Shown: positions 40,106 to 49,398 of the stretch, one piece after another | How the letters are laid out: each line of letters starts with the position of its first letter | How positions within the stretch are numbered: the first letter of the stretch is position 1 | Assembly (NCBI RefSeq): GCF_000333035.1 | Contig: NZ_BANU01000002.1 | Location: forward strand, 113,569 to 177,568 | Length of the DNA stretch: 64,000 nucleotides | Source of the DNA: Gordonia sihwensis NBRC 108236 | GTDB taxonomy: Bacteria > Actinomycetota > Actinomycetes > Mycobacteriales > Mycobacteriaceae | Direction of reading: 5' to 3' | The notes under the pieces: model-generated | What the model saw: only the letters and a program-made list of their open reading frames with translations | The model's database searches: none | What the model was told of the DNA's origin: nothing | Translations under genes and position numbers: made by a program

Positions 40106-41695
40106 TCACCGCCGCCAGGACGGCAGGTTCCACCACGGCCCCCACACCACCCCGTGAGCATGCGGTTCCAGCACCGGGGGATCGTAGCGCCAGCCGTCGT
40201 CGCGAACGGCGTAGGTGTGATGGACGAAGGCGAGGAACACCGAGGACGGCACCTCCCGGTACAGCCGCTGGATCTCGCGGTAGCGGGCTTCGTTCGCCGG
40301 CCCCGGAGCGCTCGCGCGCGCCTGTTCGAGCAGGCGGTCCATCTCCGGAGAGCCGAAGTCGCCTGGATTGGAGAACGGCGACGCACCGGGCGTCCGGGTG
40401 TGCAGTGCGGAGTAGACCTGGGAATCGATTCTGTACAGGAACTCGCCGCCGGCCAGGAGCACCGCGTCGTCGGCGAGCCGGGATTCGGTCTCGTCCCAGC
40501 TGGCGCCGTGCGGATCCACGGAGATCCCGACGCGTTTCACCGCGGCGGCGAACGCGACCGCCAGGTCGCGACGGAGGGTGTCGTCGGCGGGGTAGAGCAG
40601 TGTGAACTCGGCCTTGTCGCCGCCGCGCCGGCGGACGCCCGACGGCCCGCGGACCCACCCGGCGCGGTCGAGGATCGTGCCCGCGCGAGCGACGTCGACC
40701 GTGAACTGGGCGGCGGGCTCGTAGTTCTCGCCGTAGACCGCCGAGATCGGGGTGGCGGCAGGGGCGCCTCGACCGCCGAGCACATCGTCGACCAGCGCAC
40801 GGCGATCGACCGCGAGATTCATCGCGAGCCGGGCGGCGACGTCCGCCGTGAACGCGTTCTGCGAGGGCAGACTCACGCTGCGCCAGTCGGCGGAGTCGGC
40901 GTCGACCACCGTGACGCCGGATCGGTCCGCCAGACTGTTCGCGAGTTTGGGCGGCAGGTTCGCTCCCGACACCTCGCCGCTGACGATCCGTTGCGCCCGG
41001 GCGTTGTCGTCGGGCGTGTAGGTGTAGACCACCTTCTTCAGGGCGGGCGCCGACCCCCAGTAGTCCTCGCGCGCGACGAAGACCGCTTGATCGGGCTGCA
41101 GGGATTCGAGTCGGTACGGGCCGGTGCCCACCGGATGCCTGCCGATGTCCCAATCCGCGGCCGGACGGTTCTCGACCTTCTCCGAGGGAACGATGCCCAG
41201 CAGCAGATACGGTGACGGATCGGCCTCGCCGGTCACGTGGACGGTCACCGCGTGCGGACCTTCGGCCGCGACTTCGGAGATAGGGCCGATCGCCGCGCTC
41301 ACCGACGAGGCGACCGCGGGGTCGGTGAGCGCGCGGTAGGTGGCGACCACGTCGGCGGAGTCGAGTGCCGAGCCGTCGGAGAATCGGACGTCCTCGCGCA
41401 GCGGCAGCCGCCAGACCCCCGGGCTCACCGCGCGCGGGGGCTCACTCGCGAGCGCCGGCACCAGGTCTGGTACCCGGGAGCTGTCCGCTGCCGACGGCCG
41501 GAGGAGACCCTCGTAGAGGGGCGAGACGCCGAGTGTCCCGTAGCCGTCGAGGGGGTTGTAGCCGCCGAGCTCGACGGCGTCGGCGAGGACGATCTGGCCG
41601 GTGCCTCCGGCGTCGGACGACGTGCACCCGGCGAGGCCGAGGACGAGAGCCGGAACGAGGACGAGGGCGGGACACAGGAGGCGGCTGGTGCGCAT
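40106..41695 (-). CDS. ABC transporter substrate-binding lipoprotein (SBP_bac_5)
   Basis: Extracellular binding lipoprotein, 529 aa. Signal peptide with lipobox LVLGLAGC. The family-5 fold is shown by ELGGYNPLDGYGTLGVSPLYEGLL, LREDVRFSDGSALDSADVVATYRAL, RHPVGTGPYRLESLQPDQAVFVAREDYWG and RLAMNLAVDRRALVDDVLGGRG. Such proteins bind peptides or nickel chelates. ATG 41695 gives a normal 24-residue signal; ATG 41746 is an alternative that would overlap the palindrome. It is divergent from an ArsR regulator. Confidence 0.87.
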   Translation of the reverse strand: MRTSRLLCPALVLVPALVLGLAGCTSSDAGGTGQIVLADAVELGGYNPLDGYGTLGVSPLYEGLLRPSAADSSRVPDLVPALASEPPRAVSPGVWRLPLREDVRFSDGSALDSADVVATYRALTDPAVASSVSAAIGPISEVAAEGPHAVTVHVTGEADPSPYLLLGIVPSEKVENRPAADWDIGRHPVGTGPYRLESLQPDQAVFVAREDYWGSAPALKKVVYTYTPDDNARAQRIVSGEVSGANLPPKLANSLADRSGVTVVDADSADWRSVSLPSQNAFTADVAARLAMNLAVDRRALVDDVLGGRGAPAATPISAVYGENYEPAAQFTVDVARAGTILDRAGWVRGPSGVRRRGGDKAEFTLLYPADDTLRRDLAVAFAAAVKRVGISVDPHGASWDETESRLADDAVLLAGGEFLYRIDSQVYSALHTRTPGASPFSNPGDFGSPEMDRLLEQARASAPGPANEARYREIQRLYREVPSSVFLAFVHHTYAVRDDGWRYDPPVLEPHAHGVVWGPWWNLPSWRR

Positions 41696-41741
41696 GGAGC
41701 TGTGCCTGACGTCGAAGGAGGACGGGACATGTGTGTGAACT

Positions 41742-41751
41742 GACATATGTC
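41742..41751. promoter_or_regulatory. Palindrome GACATATGTC between SBP and ArsR genes
   Basis: A perfect 10-bp palindrome in the only AT-richer part of the 178-bp divergent promoter region. It is a candidate operator for the ArsR regulator, controlling the ABC operon and itself. Confidence 0.4.
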
Positions 41752-41873
41752 GAATTGAACGTGTATCAGAGATTCGGCGGCGCGGCCGGATTCGCGGAAA
41801 CGATCGACGGACCCGTCGCGGGCGCGGCCCCGACCGTGATGGAATGACCACACGAGTTCGAGAGGAAATGCGC

Positions 41874-42332
41874 ATGGCGGAACGGTCTGCGCAGTCGCGG
41901 GAGCGGCTGACGCCGAGACAGATCGAGATCTGGTCGACCCGTTTCGCTCTTCTCGGTGATCCCACCCGCCTCGCGCTCCTGGTGGAGATGCATCGCAAGC
42001 CCGATCTGGCGGTGGCCGAACTCGCCGAGCGCGTGGGGATCACCGAGAACGCGGCATCGCAGTCGCTCCGTGCCCTCCGCGACAGCGGGTGGGTGCGGAC
42101 CGCCCGGGCCGGGCGCCGCGTGCGCTACTCGATGATCGACGACGCCGTGGTGCACCAGATCCTGCACGACGTAGTCGGGATCGCCCACGTACACGGCCAT
42201 CCGCAGCGCGCGACATCCGGGCGCGGGCGGCGACTGACGTCGCGAGGTCCCCGACACCCGCCGGTCGCTCACAGGGTCAGGGCCAGCCCCAGCAGGCACG
42301 CGACCACCGACCCGGCGAGAGTCGACGCCTGA
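41874..42332 (+). CDS. ArsR-family metal-sensing regulator
   Basis: Winged-helix repressor, 152 aa. The helix-turn-helix lies in LAERVGITENAASQSLRALRDSGWV, the wing in ARAGRRVRYSM. The alpha-5 region DDAVVHQILHDVVGIAHVHGH has Asp and several His in the place where NmtR/KmtR/CzrA bind Ni, Co or Zn, but the spacing differs from CzrA. Beyond residue ~110 the sequence is Arg/Pro/His-rich and overlaps crcB on the other strand by 64 bp, which looks like a run-on C-terminus after loss of the original stop. ATG 41874 is chosen for AGAGGAA upstream. Nickel sensing is an inference from neighbours. Confidence 0.78.
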   Translation: MAERSAQSRERLTPRQIEIWSTRFALLGDPTRLALLVEMHRKPDLAVAELAERVGITENAASQSLRALRDSGWVRTARAGRRVRYSMIDDAVVHQILHDVVGIAHVHGHPQRATSGRGRRLTSRGPRHPPVAHRVRASPSRHATTDPARVDA

Positions 42333-42622
42333 TAGATCACCGCGCGGGGTGTCAGACCGAAGAACAGGGTCTCGTACATCGAGGTGGAGAACGTGGTGAA
42401 CCCGCCGCAGAAGCCGGTGGCGATGATGACGTTCCAGTTCGAGTCGAGCGAACCGGTGGTCGCCCACCCGGCGATCAGACCGATGAGCAGTGAACCCAGG
42501 ATGTTGATGATGGCGGTCGGACCGATCGCGGTGGTCAGCTTGCGTGTGCGCATCAGCGCGTCGAGGACGAAGCGGGTCACGGCGCCGAGCCCGCCGCCGA
42601 CCATCATGGCGAGGACGATCAC
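42269..42622 (-). CDS. crcB: Fluoride channel CrcB (subunit 2)
   Basis: Small four-helix fluoride channel protein, 117 aa, with the family motifs GGGLGAVTRFVLD, AIINILGSLLIGL and ATGFCGGFTTFSTSMYE (pore Phe box). GTG 42622 overlaps the stop of the upstream paralogue (GTGA). In actinobacteria two distinct CrcB proteins usually form a heterodimer with antiparallel topology; this pair fits that. Confidence 0.9.
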   Translation of the reverse strand: MIVLAMMVGGGLGAVTRFVLDALMRTRKLTTAIGPTAIINILGSLLIGLIAGWATTGSLDSNWNVIIATGFCGGFTTFSTSMYETLFFGLTPRAVIYQASTLAGSVVACLLGLALTL

Positions 42623-43062
42623 GGTGTCGCCTCCGCGGGCTGCGGGACGCACCGGCGCGCGGCGGCGACCCCCACCGCCACCGCGATCAGTCCGATGAAG
42701 ACGCTCGCCGCGGCGTACCCGGCAGCCAGATACGGGAAACCGTCACGACCGAGGTCGGAGAGGTCCAGGGCGAAGGAACTGTAGGTGGTGAGGCTGCCGC
42801 AGAAGCCGGTGCCGACCCCGAGCCGGATCTTCTTGCGAAGACCCGCGTCCGGCCCCAGTCGCAGCAGCAACTGCAGCAGGAAACCGAGAATCAGTGCGCC
42901 GGCGATGTTGACGGTGAAGATGTCCCACGGCCACCGCCCCTTGCCCGACGGCAGATTCTCCTCGGCGAGCCAGCGGACGAAGGTGCCGGCCATTCCGCCG
43001 AGGAACACCCAGATCACGCCGGTGCCGCGCAAGGCGTCCGGTACGTGCATGCGCTCTGACAT
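42619..43062 (-). CDS. crcB: Fluoride channel CrcB (subunit 1)
   Basis: CrcB paralogue, 147 aa, with FLGGMAGTFVRWLAEENLP, FTVNIAGALILGFLLQLLL and GTGFCGSLTTYSSFALD. It has longer N- and C-termini than the other copy. It is first of the two-gene unit. I see no fluoride riboswitch upstream. Confidence 0.9.
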   Translation of the reverse strand: MSERMHVPDALRGTGVIWVFLGGMAGTFVRWLAEENLPSGKGRWPWDIFTVNIAGALILGFLLQLLLRLGPDAGLRKKIRLGVGTGFCGSLTTYSSFALDLSDLGRDGFPYLAAGYAAASVFIGLIAVAVGVAAARRCVPQPAEATP

Positions 43063-43199
43063 GTCGGTCCCTCACCCCGTAGCTGTCGTGAACAAGCGAA
43101 TCCTATAAGACGTGAGGCCGGTTTCGGCCGAAGCCGCCGACCTCGAATCCGGCTCGCGCGCAACGGGTGACCGACCGCCGCGCCGGGTAGCGTGGACAT

Positions 43200-44660
43200 G
43201 TGACCCACACCTCATCTGCACGCGGCGGTGCGTCCGGACTTCCGAGCGACGGTTCCCCGGTGGTCTCGACCACCACCGGGCGTGTCCGCGGAAGGATCCG
43301 CGGCGGCGTCGCCGCGTTCCTCGGAATCCCTTACGCCGCACCGCCCGTCGGGGCCGCCGCCTTTCAGGAACCGCGTCCGCACGAGCCGTGGGACGGCGTC
43401 CGCGACGCCACCTCCTACGGTCCCACCGCACCACAGGTCGGGTATCCGGCACCGATAGCCGCGATCCTCGACAACGTCGTCGAACTCGGCGACGACTATC
43501 TGAACCTGAACGTGTGGACTCCGGATCCTTCGTCCGAAGGTCGACTGCCGGTGATGGTCTGGATCCACGGCGGTGCCTTCGCCCGAGGATCGAACCGGAT
43601 CGCGATCTATGCCGGCGACACGTTCGCGCGTGACGGTGTGGTGTGCGTCGGCGTCAACTACCGTCTGGGAGTTCCGGGATTCGGCGCCTTCCCGGACGCG
43701 CCGGACGACCGGGGACTGCTCGATCAGATCGCGGCGCTGGAGTGGGTGCGCGACAACATCGCCGCCTTCGGCGGCGATCCGGCGAACGTGACGATCTTCG
43801 GTGAGTCTGCGGGGGCGATGAGTGTCGCGTCGCTGCTGTCGTCACCACGGGTCACCGGCCTGTTCGGGCGGGCCGCGATGCAGAGCGGCAACGGCATCAC
43901 GGTGGCCGACGTCGACGACGCCCGGAAGGTGACCGCGCGACTCGCCGAGCGGCTCGGAGTCCCCCATGCCGCAGCCGCGTTCGGCGAGATACCGACGGCG
44001 GATCTGCTGAAGGCGCAGACTCAGGCGGTCCTCGAGTTCACGATGAACCCCGACCCGGAGATCTGGGGCAAGACCGTCACCGACATCGGCATGGGCATCA
44101 TGAACATTTTCCCGGTCCTCGACGGCGAGATCTTGCCCGACATTCCGCAGAATCGGATAGCCGACGGCGCGGGCGCGGGGATCGGGCTGCTCGCCGGCTG
44201 GAACGCCACCGAGTTCCGGTTCTTCTTCGCTCCGACCGGAGTGCTCGAGGCGGCGACTCCCGAGATGGCGCGGGCGATGCTCTCACGTGCCGGAATGCCG
44301 ACCGCACTGCTGGACGAACGGCTCGCCGACGGGGTGAGCGCCGGGGATGCGTTATGCGAGGCGATCACGGCGATCGCCTTCGCCGACCCCACCAGAGCAC
44401 TCGCCGAACTGCGTCCCGAGTCGCCGACATACCTCTACGAGTTCGCCTGGGAGAGCCCCGTGTGCGACATCCGGGCCGGACACGCCGTCGAGCTGCCCTT
44501 CGTCTTCGATCACCTGGAAGCGGCTCACGCGCTCACCGGACCGGACCCGGACCAGTCGGTCGCCGACGCGATGCACGCGGCGTGGGTGCGGTTCGCGAAG
44601 ACCGGAGATCCCGGATGGGCGCGGCACACCGAAGCCGCCGATCCCCACGTATTCGGCTGA
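43200..44660 (+). CDS. Type-B carboxylesterase
   Basis: Alpha/beta hydrolase of the carboxylesterase B family, 486 aa. The nucleophile is Ser in FGESAGAMSVASLL, the oxyanion region is VWIHGGAFARGS, and the N-terminal family mark is GIPYAAPPVG. EDYLNLNV-like DDYLNLNVWTP is present. The acid and His of the triad lie in the C-terminal half (AGHAVELPFVF holds the His). No signal peptide; probably cytoplasmic. It reads convergent to the DUF1023 gene. Confidence 0.88.
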   Translation: MTHTSSARGGASGLPSDGSPVVSTTTGRVRGRIRGGVAAFLGIPYAAPPVGAAAFQEPRPHEPWDGVRDATSYGPTAPQVGYPAPIAAILDNVVELGDDYLNLNVWTPDPSSEGRLPVMVWIHGGAFARGSNRIAIYAGDTFARDGVVCVGVNYRLGVPGFGAFPDAPDDRGLLDQIAALEWVRDNIAAFGGDPANVTIFGESAGAMSVASLLSSPRVTGLFGRAAMQSGNGITVADVDDARKVTARLAERLGVPHAAAAFGEIPTADLLKAQTQAVLEFTMNPDPEIWGKTVTDIGMGIMNIFPVLDGEILPDIPQNRIADGAGAGIGLLAGWNATEFRFFFAPTGVLEAATPEMARAMLSRAGMPTALLDERLADGVSAGDALCEAITAIAFADPTRALAELRPESPTYLYEFAWESPVCDIRAGHAVELPFVFDHLEAAHALTGPDPDQSVADAMHAAWVRFAKTGDPGWARHTEAADPHVFG

Positions 44661-44693
44661 GATCCCGATGGGCCTCCATGGGCCTCGGCGGAG

Positions 44694-46331
44694 TCATCTT
44701 CCGGGCGTCACCAGGCTCAGCCCCTCCTCGATCCATCCGCCGACGACGTCGAGGGCGTCCTGCGCGGCGTCGATATCCGGGGCGCGTTCGATGTACGGGG
44801 GCGGACAGCGCCCGGCCACCACGGCGGCCATCGCCCGCATCGCCCCGGAACCCTCGTCGTCGAGATAGCCCGAGTGCGCGGAGCGTCCCGCTACCGGCGT
44901 GCCGTCGCTGTAGTTCCCGGTGTCGAGCCGTGTCACACCCGGCGCGGTGTCCGGATCGCCGCCGTGGACCGATGAGCCCATCTGCTGCCAGTACTGGATC
45001 GGGTCACCGGGCGGGGTGAGCGAGTACCGCTGGACGTGCGGCTCGGCGTTGTTCCAAGGCCGGTCCTCCACACCGGTGCCCGCCGACGAGGCGTACACCA
45101 CGCGATCGGATCGCAGCCCCGACTGTTCCGCCGTGCCGACCACGGCTCCGCCGTACGAATGTCCGATGACGGTGGTCTTCAGGTCGAGCCCCGACGCGTC
45201 GATCTGCCGGTCGAGCGCCGCGGCGAACTCCACCAGGCCCGGCGCCATCCGGCGTGCGGGCTCGGCGTCGGAGGCGGTGCCCGCGATCGGGCTGAGATCG
45301 GCGTCGATCAATTTCTGCGGCAGCGGGCCGTCGGCGTAGACGATCACCGGTGCGCCGCTGGCGTGCGACAGGTTGGCTGCGCGCCGCCGATAGACGTCGA
45401 CGCTGTGTAACCCGGTTCCGGTGCCGGGGACCAGCACCGCCGCGCCGGTGGCGTCCGCTGTCAGATCTCCGACGAGTTCGATGAACCGGCCGTCTCCCAC
45501 GTCGCGGAAACCCAGAAAGGTCCGCGGAACCGACCTGCCGGGATGCAGCGGGTCGGGTGCGGGACGCAGGAGGGCGCGCAGCTGTCGGGCTTTCGCACCG
45601 TCGCGCCGGCCGGCCGCGACTTCGGCGTCGAGCGTCCGCTGAATCGAGATGGTGTTGGCCTCCGCGCGGTCGGCGAAGTCGATGCCGTTGAGGTTCCCGA
45701 CAACCTCCGGCACGGAATCGATGAGATTGCGTCGCTGCGCCGGAGCGAGTGATTCCCAGTACCGTTCCACCACGTCCGGCGGCATCAGGTCCAGCAGTCG
45801 GCCCGCTTCGGTGGCCTCAGCGTATCCGCCGATCGGGAGGGGCACCACGTTCCCCGACCCGTCGAGGTGCCGCATCAGCATCGTGAGCCTGCCGCTCAGC
45901 GCGGTGTCGGCGGCGTCGGCCTCAGTGAGGAGGGCGGTGATCCGCTCGGTGAGATAGTCGGCGTCCGCGCGACGTCGAGGATCCGGGTGGGCGACGGCGC
46001 CGTCGTCGCCGATGTTGAAGCCCGAGCTCCGCGCCGTGCGGATCTGGCCGACGATGCGGTCGCGCACCGCGGACAGCCGTCCGTGTCCCTCTCGCGTGGC
46101 GTCGGAGAGGTCGACGAGCGTCCGCTCGAATCGATGCAGCGCCGTGACTTCGGCGTCGACGCGGTGCCCGGCACTGGTTCGGGTCACTCCCGACCAGGTC
46201 GGATCGAGGTCGAAGGACCGGCGGACGGCATCGGCGGTGTTGGCGACGCTCTCACCGCCGACGTCGAAAGCGGTGGCCGTGGCCAGCAGGGTCTCCGGAC
46301 GCCATCGGAGAACCTGGGCGACGCCGGTCAC
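44694..46331 (-). CDS. DUF1023 alpha/beta hydrolase with ESX-like N-terminus
   Basis: A 545-aa protein. The first ~130 residues are helical, with patterns like WXG100 proteins (VLRWRPETLLATATAFDVGGESV). The C-terminal half is a DUF1023 alpha/beta hydrolase with nucleophile Ser in VIGHSYGGAVVGTA and oxyanion-side LVPGTGTGL. Such proteins in mycolata often pair with a small ESX-like partner, as here, where the start GTG 46331 overlaps the stop of the upstream small gene. Substrate unknown; secretion by a type VII system is possible. Confidence 0.8.
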   Translation of the reverse strand: MTGVAQVLRWRPETLLATATAFDVGGESVANTADAVRRSFDLDPTWSGVTRTSAGHRVDAEVTALHRFERTLVDLSDATREGHGRLSAVRDRIVGQIRTARSSGFNIGDDGAVAHPDPRRRADADYLTERITALLTEADAADTALSGRLTMLMRHLDGSGNVVPLPIGGYAEATEAGRLLDLMPPDVVERYWESLAPAQRRNLIDSVPEVVGNLNGIDFADRAEANTISIQRTLDAEVAAGRRDGAKARQLRALLRPAPDPLHPGRSVPRTFLGFRDVGDGRFIELVGDLTADATGAAVLVPGTGTGLHSVDVYRRRAANLSHASGAPVIVYADGPLPQKLIDADLSPIAGTASDAEPARRMAPGLVEFAAALDRQIDASGLDLKTTVIGHSYGGAVVGTAEQSGLRSDRVVYASSAGTGVEDRPWNNAEPHVQRYSLTPPGDPIQYWQQMGSSVHGGDPDTAPGVTRLDTGNYSDGTPVAGRSAHSGYLDDEGSGAMRAMAAVVAGRCPPPYIERAPDIDAAQDALDVVGGWIEEGLSLVTPGR

Positions 46332-46615
46332 CGCGGCCTCCGGAGGGCGGCGAGGTCGGCGGCGCAGGCCCGGTCCGACTCCACCGTCGTCGTGTTGAAC
46401 TTCTCGAGCGCCGCGGCCGAGCCGGCGAGGTGCCGTGAGAGGGCTGCGGCGGCGTCGTGCACCGCTGCGGCGCACGCTCGCAGTGATTCCGCCGACCGGC
46501 TGCCCGCCAGAGACAGATCGCCGGCCTCGCAGTCGAGGCCGGCGATCTCATCGCTGGACCGTCGCCAGAGGGCGACGATGCTGTTCAGTTGATCGGGAGT
46601 GATGCCGAATCCCAT
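46328..46615 (-). CDS. WXG100/ESX-like small protein
   Basis: A 95-aa helical protein (GITPDQLNSIVALWRRSSDEIAGLDCEAGDLSLAGS ... RHLAGSAAALEKFNTTT) resembling WXG100-type or DUF2580-type partners, two helices with a turn. A true WxG is not visible. It is coupled to the DUF1023 hydrolase gene and probably binds it. Confidence 0.68.
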   Translation of the reverse strand: MGFGITPDQLNSIVALWRRSSDEIAGLDCEAGDLSLAGSRSAESLRACAAAVHDAAAALSRHLAGSAAALEKFNTTTVESDRACAADLAALRRPR

Positions 46616-46722
46616 GGACGCCTCCGAATGATCGAGATGAACTCTTCATTCGTTAGACGCACGCGGAGCTTGTTCGGCTCCATCGTTCATCCACAGGCCG
46701 GCGTGGCCCGTCTCCTCTCGGG

Positions 46723-48216
46723 TCAGGCCGGGACCGGTGCGGTTCCGGGCCGGGGGAGGGCGCCGGCCTCGGCGTCCGCGAGCAGATTCGCCACGGTTTC
46801 GCCGGAGTCGGTCTTGTTGGTGCCGATGAATCCGGTCGGGCCGCGCTTGATCCATCCGGTCACGTACAGGCCCGGAATCGCCTCGCCGTTCTCCACCACG
46901 CGGCCGGCGACGTTCGCGACCGTGCCCTTCTCGTCGTCGAAGGGCAGACCCGGAACGGGGCGACCGCGGTAACCGATGGCCGTGAGCACCAGACCCGCGT
47001 CGATCACCGACTCCTCGTCGCCGCCGGTCTTGACGAACCGGACTCCGGAGGCATGCCCGTCGCCCAGGATCTCCACCGGGGTGAGCCCGAACGACAGCCG
47101 GATGAAGGGCTCGGCGGGCTTGCTCCGCTGCGAGATCTCCCGCAGTAGATTCACCTTGGCCGCCACCGTCGGGTCGTCGATGTTCGTCGCGTCGACACCG
47201 GACAACTCGGCGGGATCGACCCACACTCGCGCGGGACCGTCGGCGAGGCCGATCAGCTCCGGGAGCGTGAACGCCGCGTGCTCGGGACCGCGGCGCGCCA
47301 CCACAACCACTTCGCGCAGATTGGATGCGCGCAGTGCCGCCAAGGCGGTGGGATCGATCGTCGTCGGTGCGAGCCGATCGGTGTCGGCGGTGAAGATCCG
47401 CGCGACGTCGAGGGCCACGTTGCCGTTGCCGATAACGACCGCTCGCTCGGCCGAGAGATCCGGTGCGGCGTACGCGAAATCGGGGTGGCCGTTGTACCAG
47501 CCGACCACCGAGGTGGCGCTCTGCACGCCTTCGCGATCCACACCGGGGATCTGCAACGGCCGGTCGGTGGGTGCTCCGCCCGCCCACAGCACTGCGTGGT
47601 GAGCACTGCGGAGCTCGTCGAGCGAGACGTCGCGGCCGATCTCGGTGTTGAGCAGGATCTGGATGTTCGGATGACGCGCGATCTCGTTGAAGAGGTCGGT
47701 CACCGTCTTGGTGGACAGGTGATCGGGCGCGACGCCGAAGCGGACCAGACCGAAGGGTTCCGGCAGACGCTCGTACACCGTGACCCTGACCTGGCGATGC
47801 TTCAGAAGCTCGTCGGCGGCGTACATGGCCGACGGTCCCGAGCCGACGATCGCGATGCGCAGTTCGTCGGGTGTCGCGCCGCCCAGCGCCGCGGGCTTGA
47901 CGATGGGCGCCATCGGCAGCCGCCAGTCGGTGCGGACCGGGAAGCGCGTCTCGGTCGGCGCCGGATCCGGGTAGTGACCGGCGTTCACGTCGGCGAAGCG
48001 CGCGGCCTCCTCGGGAAGTCGGTGCCCCGGGACGATCGCGCCGACCGGGCACGCGCTGACGCACGCACCGCAGTCGACACACGTCGACGGATCGATGTAG
48101 AGCATCTCCGAGATGCCGAAGTCAGGCTCGTCTGGAGTGGGATGAATGCAGTTGACCGGGCATGCGTAGACGCACGAGGCGTCGCCGCAGCAGGCCTGCG
48201 TGATGACGTGAGGCAC
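46723..48216 (-). CDS. fprB: Ferredoxin-fused NADPH-ferredoxin reductase FprB
   Basis: A 497-aa fusion. Residues 1-~75 are a seven-iron ferredoxin (CCGDASCVYACPVNCIHP and STCVDCGACVSACPVGAI). The rest is an adrenodoxin-reductase-like flavoprotein with FAD motif AIVGSGPSAMYAADEL, VRFGVAPDHLSTK, the NADPH site VVIGNGNVALDVARIF and the C-terminal GWIKRGPTGFIGTNKTDS. It moves electrons from NADPH through its own ferredoxin. It lies 10 bp downstream of a diiron oxygenase gene in the same operon, for which it is the obvious electron donor. Confidence 0.92.
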   Translation of the reverse strand: MPHVITQACCGDASCVYACPVNCIHPTPDEPDFGISEMLYIDPSTCVDCGACVSACPVGAIVPGHRLPEEAARFADVNAGHYPDPAPTETRFPVRTDWRLPMAPIVKPAALGGATPDELRIAIVGSGPSAMYAADELLKHRQVRVTVYERLPEPFGLVRFGVAPDHLSTKTVTDLFNEIARHPNIQILLNTEIGRDVSLDELRSAHHAVLWAGGAPTDRPLQIPGVDREGVQSATSVVGWYNGHPDFAYAAPDLSAERAVVIGNGNVALDVARIFTADTDRLAPTTIDPTALAALRASNLREVVVVARRGPEHAAFTLPELIGLADGPARVWVDPAELSGVDATNIDDPTVAAKVNLLREISQRSKPAEPFIRLSFGLTPVEILGDGHASGVRFVKTGGDEESVIDAGLVLTAIGYRGRPVPGLPFDDEKGTVANVAGRVVENGEAIPGLYVTGWIKRGPTGFIGTNKTDSGETVANLLADAEAGALPRPGTAPVPA

Positions 48217-48226
48217 TGTTGTCTGT

Positions 48227-49237
48227 TCAGCTCGCGTTGTAGGTGGGCTCGCTGCGGTAGCGAGAGGAACGGCCGTCGATGCCCATCGCGCGCCACACCT
48301 GGCGGGAGGCCGGGTTCATCAGGCCACACTGCTCGGCGAGCATGCGGACGTCGCCGAACACGCCGGACAGGAAGATCTGCGACTGCTCCGACTTCCAGAA
48401 GATGTCCTTCATGACGCTCTTCGGCACGTCGAACTCGCGCTCGAAGTCCTTCGGCGGAACCACGATCGCGCTGCACAGCACGCGCATGACGATCGGCATC
48501 GCGATCGACAGTGCGAACTTGGTGATCGGGCCCTTGCGGGGGACCGTGTTGCGCAGGTGGTTGTGCGCGAACGAGATGTGCCGGGCCTCCTCGGCCACGT
48601 GGAGTTCCATCACCGCGGACATCGCGGGGTGCAGTTCCTCGCGTGCGCGCAGGAAGTCCTTCTGGATGTGGTCGATCGGCTCTTCGCCCGCCAGGACGCC
48701 GAAGTAGAAGATCGTCGGCCAGAAGGTGGAGAACAGCGGGATGATCGGCGATGCACGGCGCAGCCACCAGCGCATTCCCTTGGTGTCCATGCCGATGCGG
48801 TTCACCAGCTCCTGGAACATGAGGGTGTGGTTGCACTCCTCCTTGGCCTCGTGAGTGGTGTAACGGAACCGCTTGTCACCGTTCGGGAGGCGGTCGGCGT
48901 ACTGCATGAGGCCGCGGATCAGGATCGACTCGAACTGAAGACCGACCTTCGCGACATTGGCCTGGCGCCACATGCCGATCTTGATCTGCTTCTCCTTGGG
49001 GAGGCTCTGGTACCAGGGATGCCGGCCGATCGGGTCCACCTTGTACGAGAGGATCCACCGCGGATCGTTCGGGATCACGGCCATGTGCGGCGCGTCCCAG
49101 TCGATGTCGATGTAGGGGTCGAAGTTGCGCCGGACCGACGCGGTCGAGAGGTCCTCGAGGACCTGCTGGTAGTCGGTCCCGGTGTCCTGCTTGGCAGGCG
49201 GTGTGTACGTGGTGGGCCGGGGCTGCGTGGACGTCAT
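48227..49237 (-). CDS. AurF-type diiron oxygenase
   Basis: A 336-aa non-heme diiron protein of the AurF family (arylamine N-oxygenase type; many actinobacterial members have unknown substrates). Diiron ligands are visible in FESILIRGLMQY, THEAKEECNHTLMFQELV (ExxH), and MELHVAEEARHISFAHNHL (second ExxH-like EEARH). The last ~100 residues are helical. ATG 49237 has AGGAG upstream. The reductase-ferredoxin gene follows immediately, so the pair forms a complete redox module. Confidence 0.87.
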   Translation of the reverse strand: MTSTQPRPTTYTPPAKQDTGTDYQQVLEDLSTASVRRNFDPYIDIDWDAPHMAVIPNDPRWILSYKVDPIGRHPWYQSLPKEKQIKIGMWRQANVAKVGLQFESILIRGLMQYADRLPNGDKRFRYTTHEAKEECNHTLMFQELVNRIGMDTKGMRWWLRRASPIIPLFSTFWPTIFYFGVLAGEEPIDHIQKDFLRAREELHPAMSAVMELHVAEEARHISFAHNHLRNTVPRKGPITKFALSIAMPIVMRVLCSAIVVPPKDFEREFDVPKSVMKDIFWKSEQSQIFLSGVFGDVRMLAEQCGLMNPASRQVWRAMGIDGRSSRYRSEPTYNAS

Positions 49238-49398
49238 TGTCTTCTCCTGACTTGCGTCGGTGGACGAAGGCCGCCGAAGTAGAACTTGTTGTCCCAAGCG
49301 TCGCACCGCAGCCCGATCTTGTCAATGTTCGATGGCACAGTCAGCGTGGACATATGGCGGTGTCGCGGGTCACACCGCCGGCAAGGGAGAATGACCGC

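Noticed and set aside
43063..43199. Fluoride riboswitch before the crcB pair
   Set aside because: The region upstream of crcB shows none of the conserved fluoride-riboswitch sequence blocks that I can recognise.
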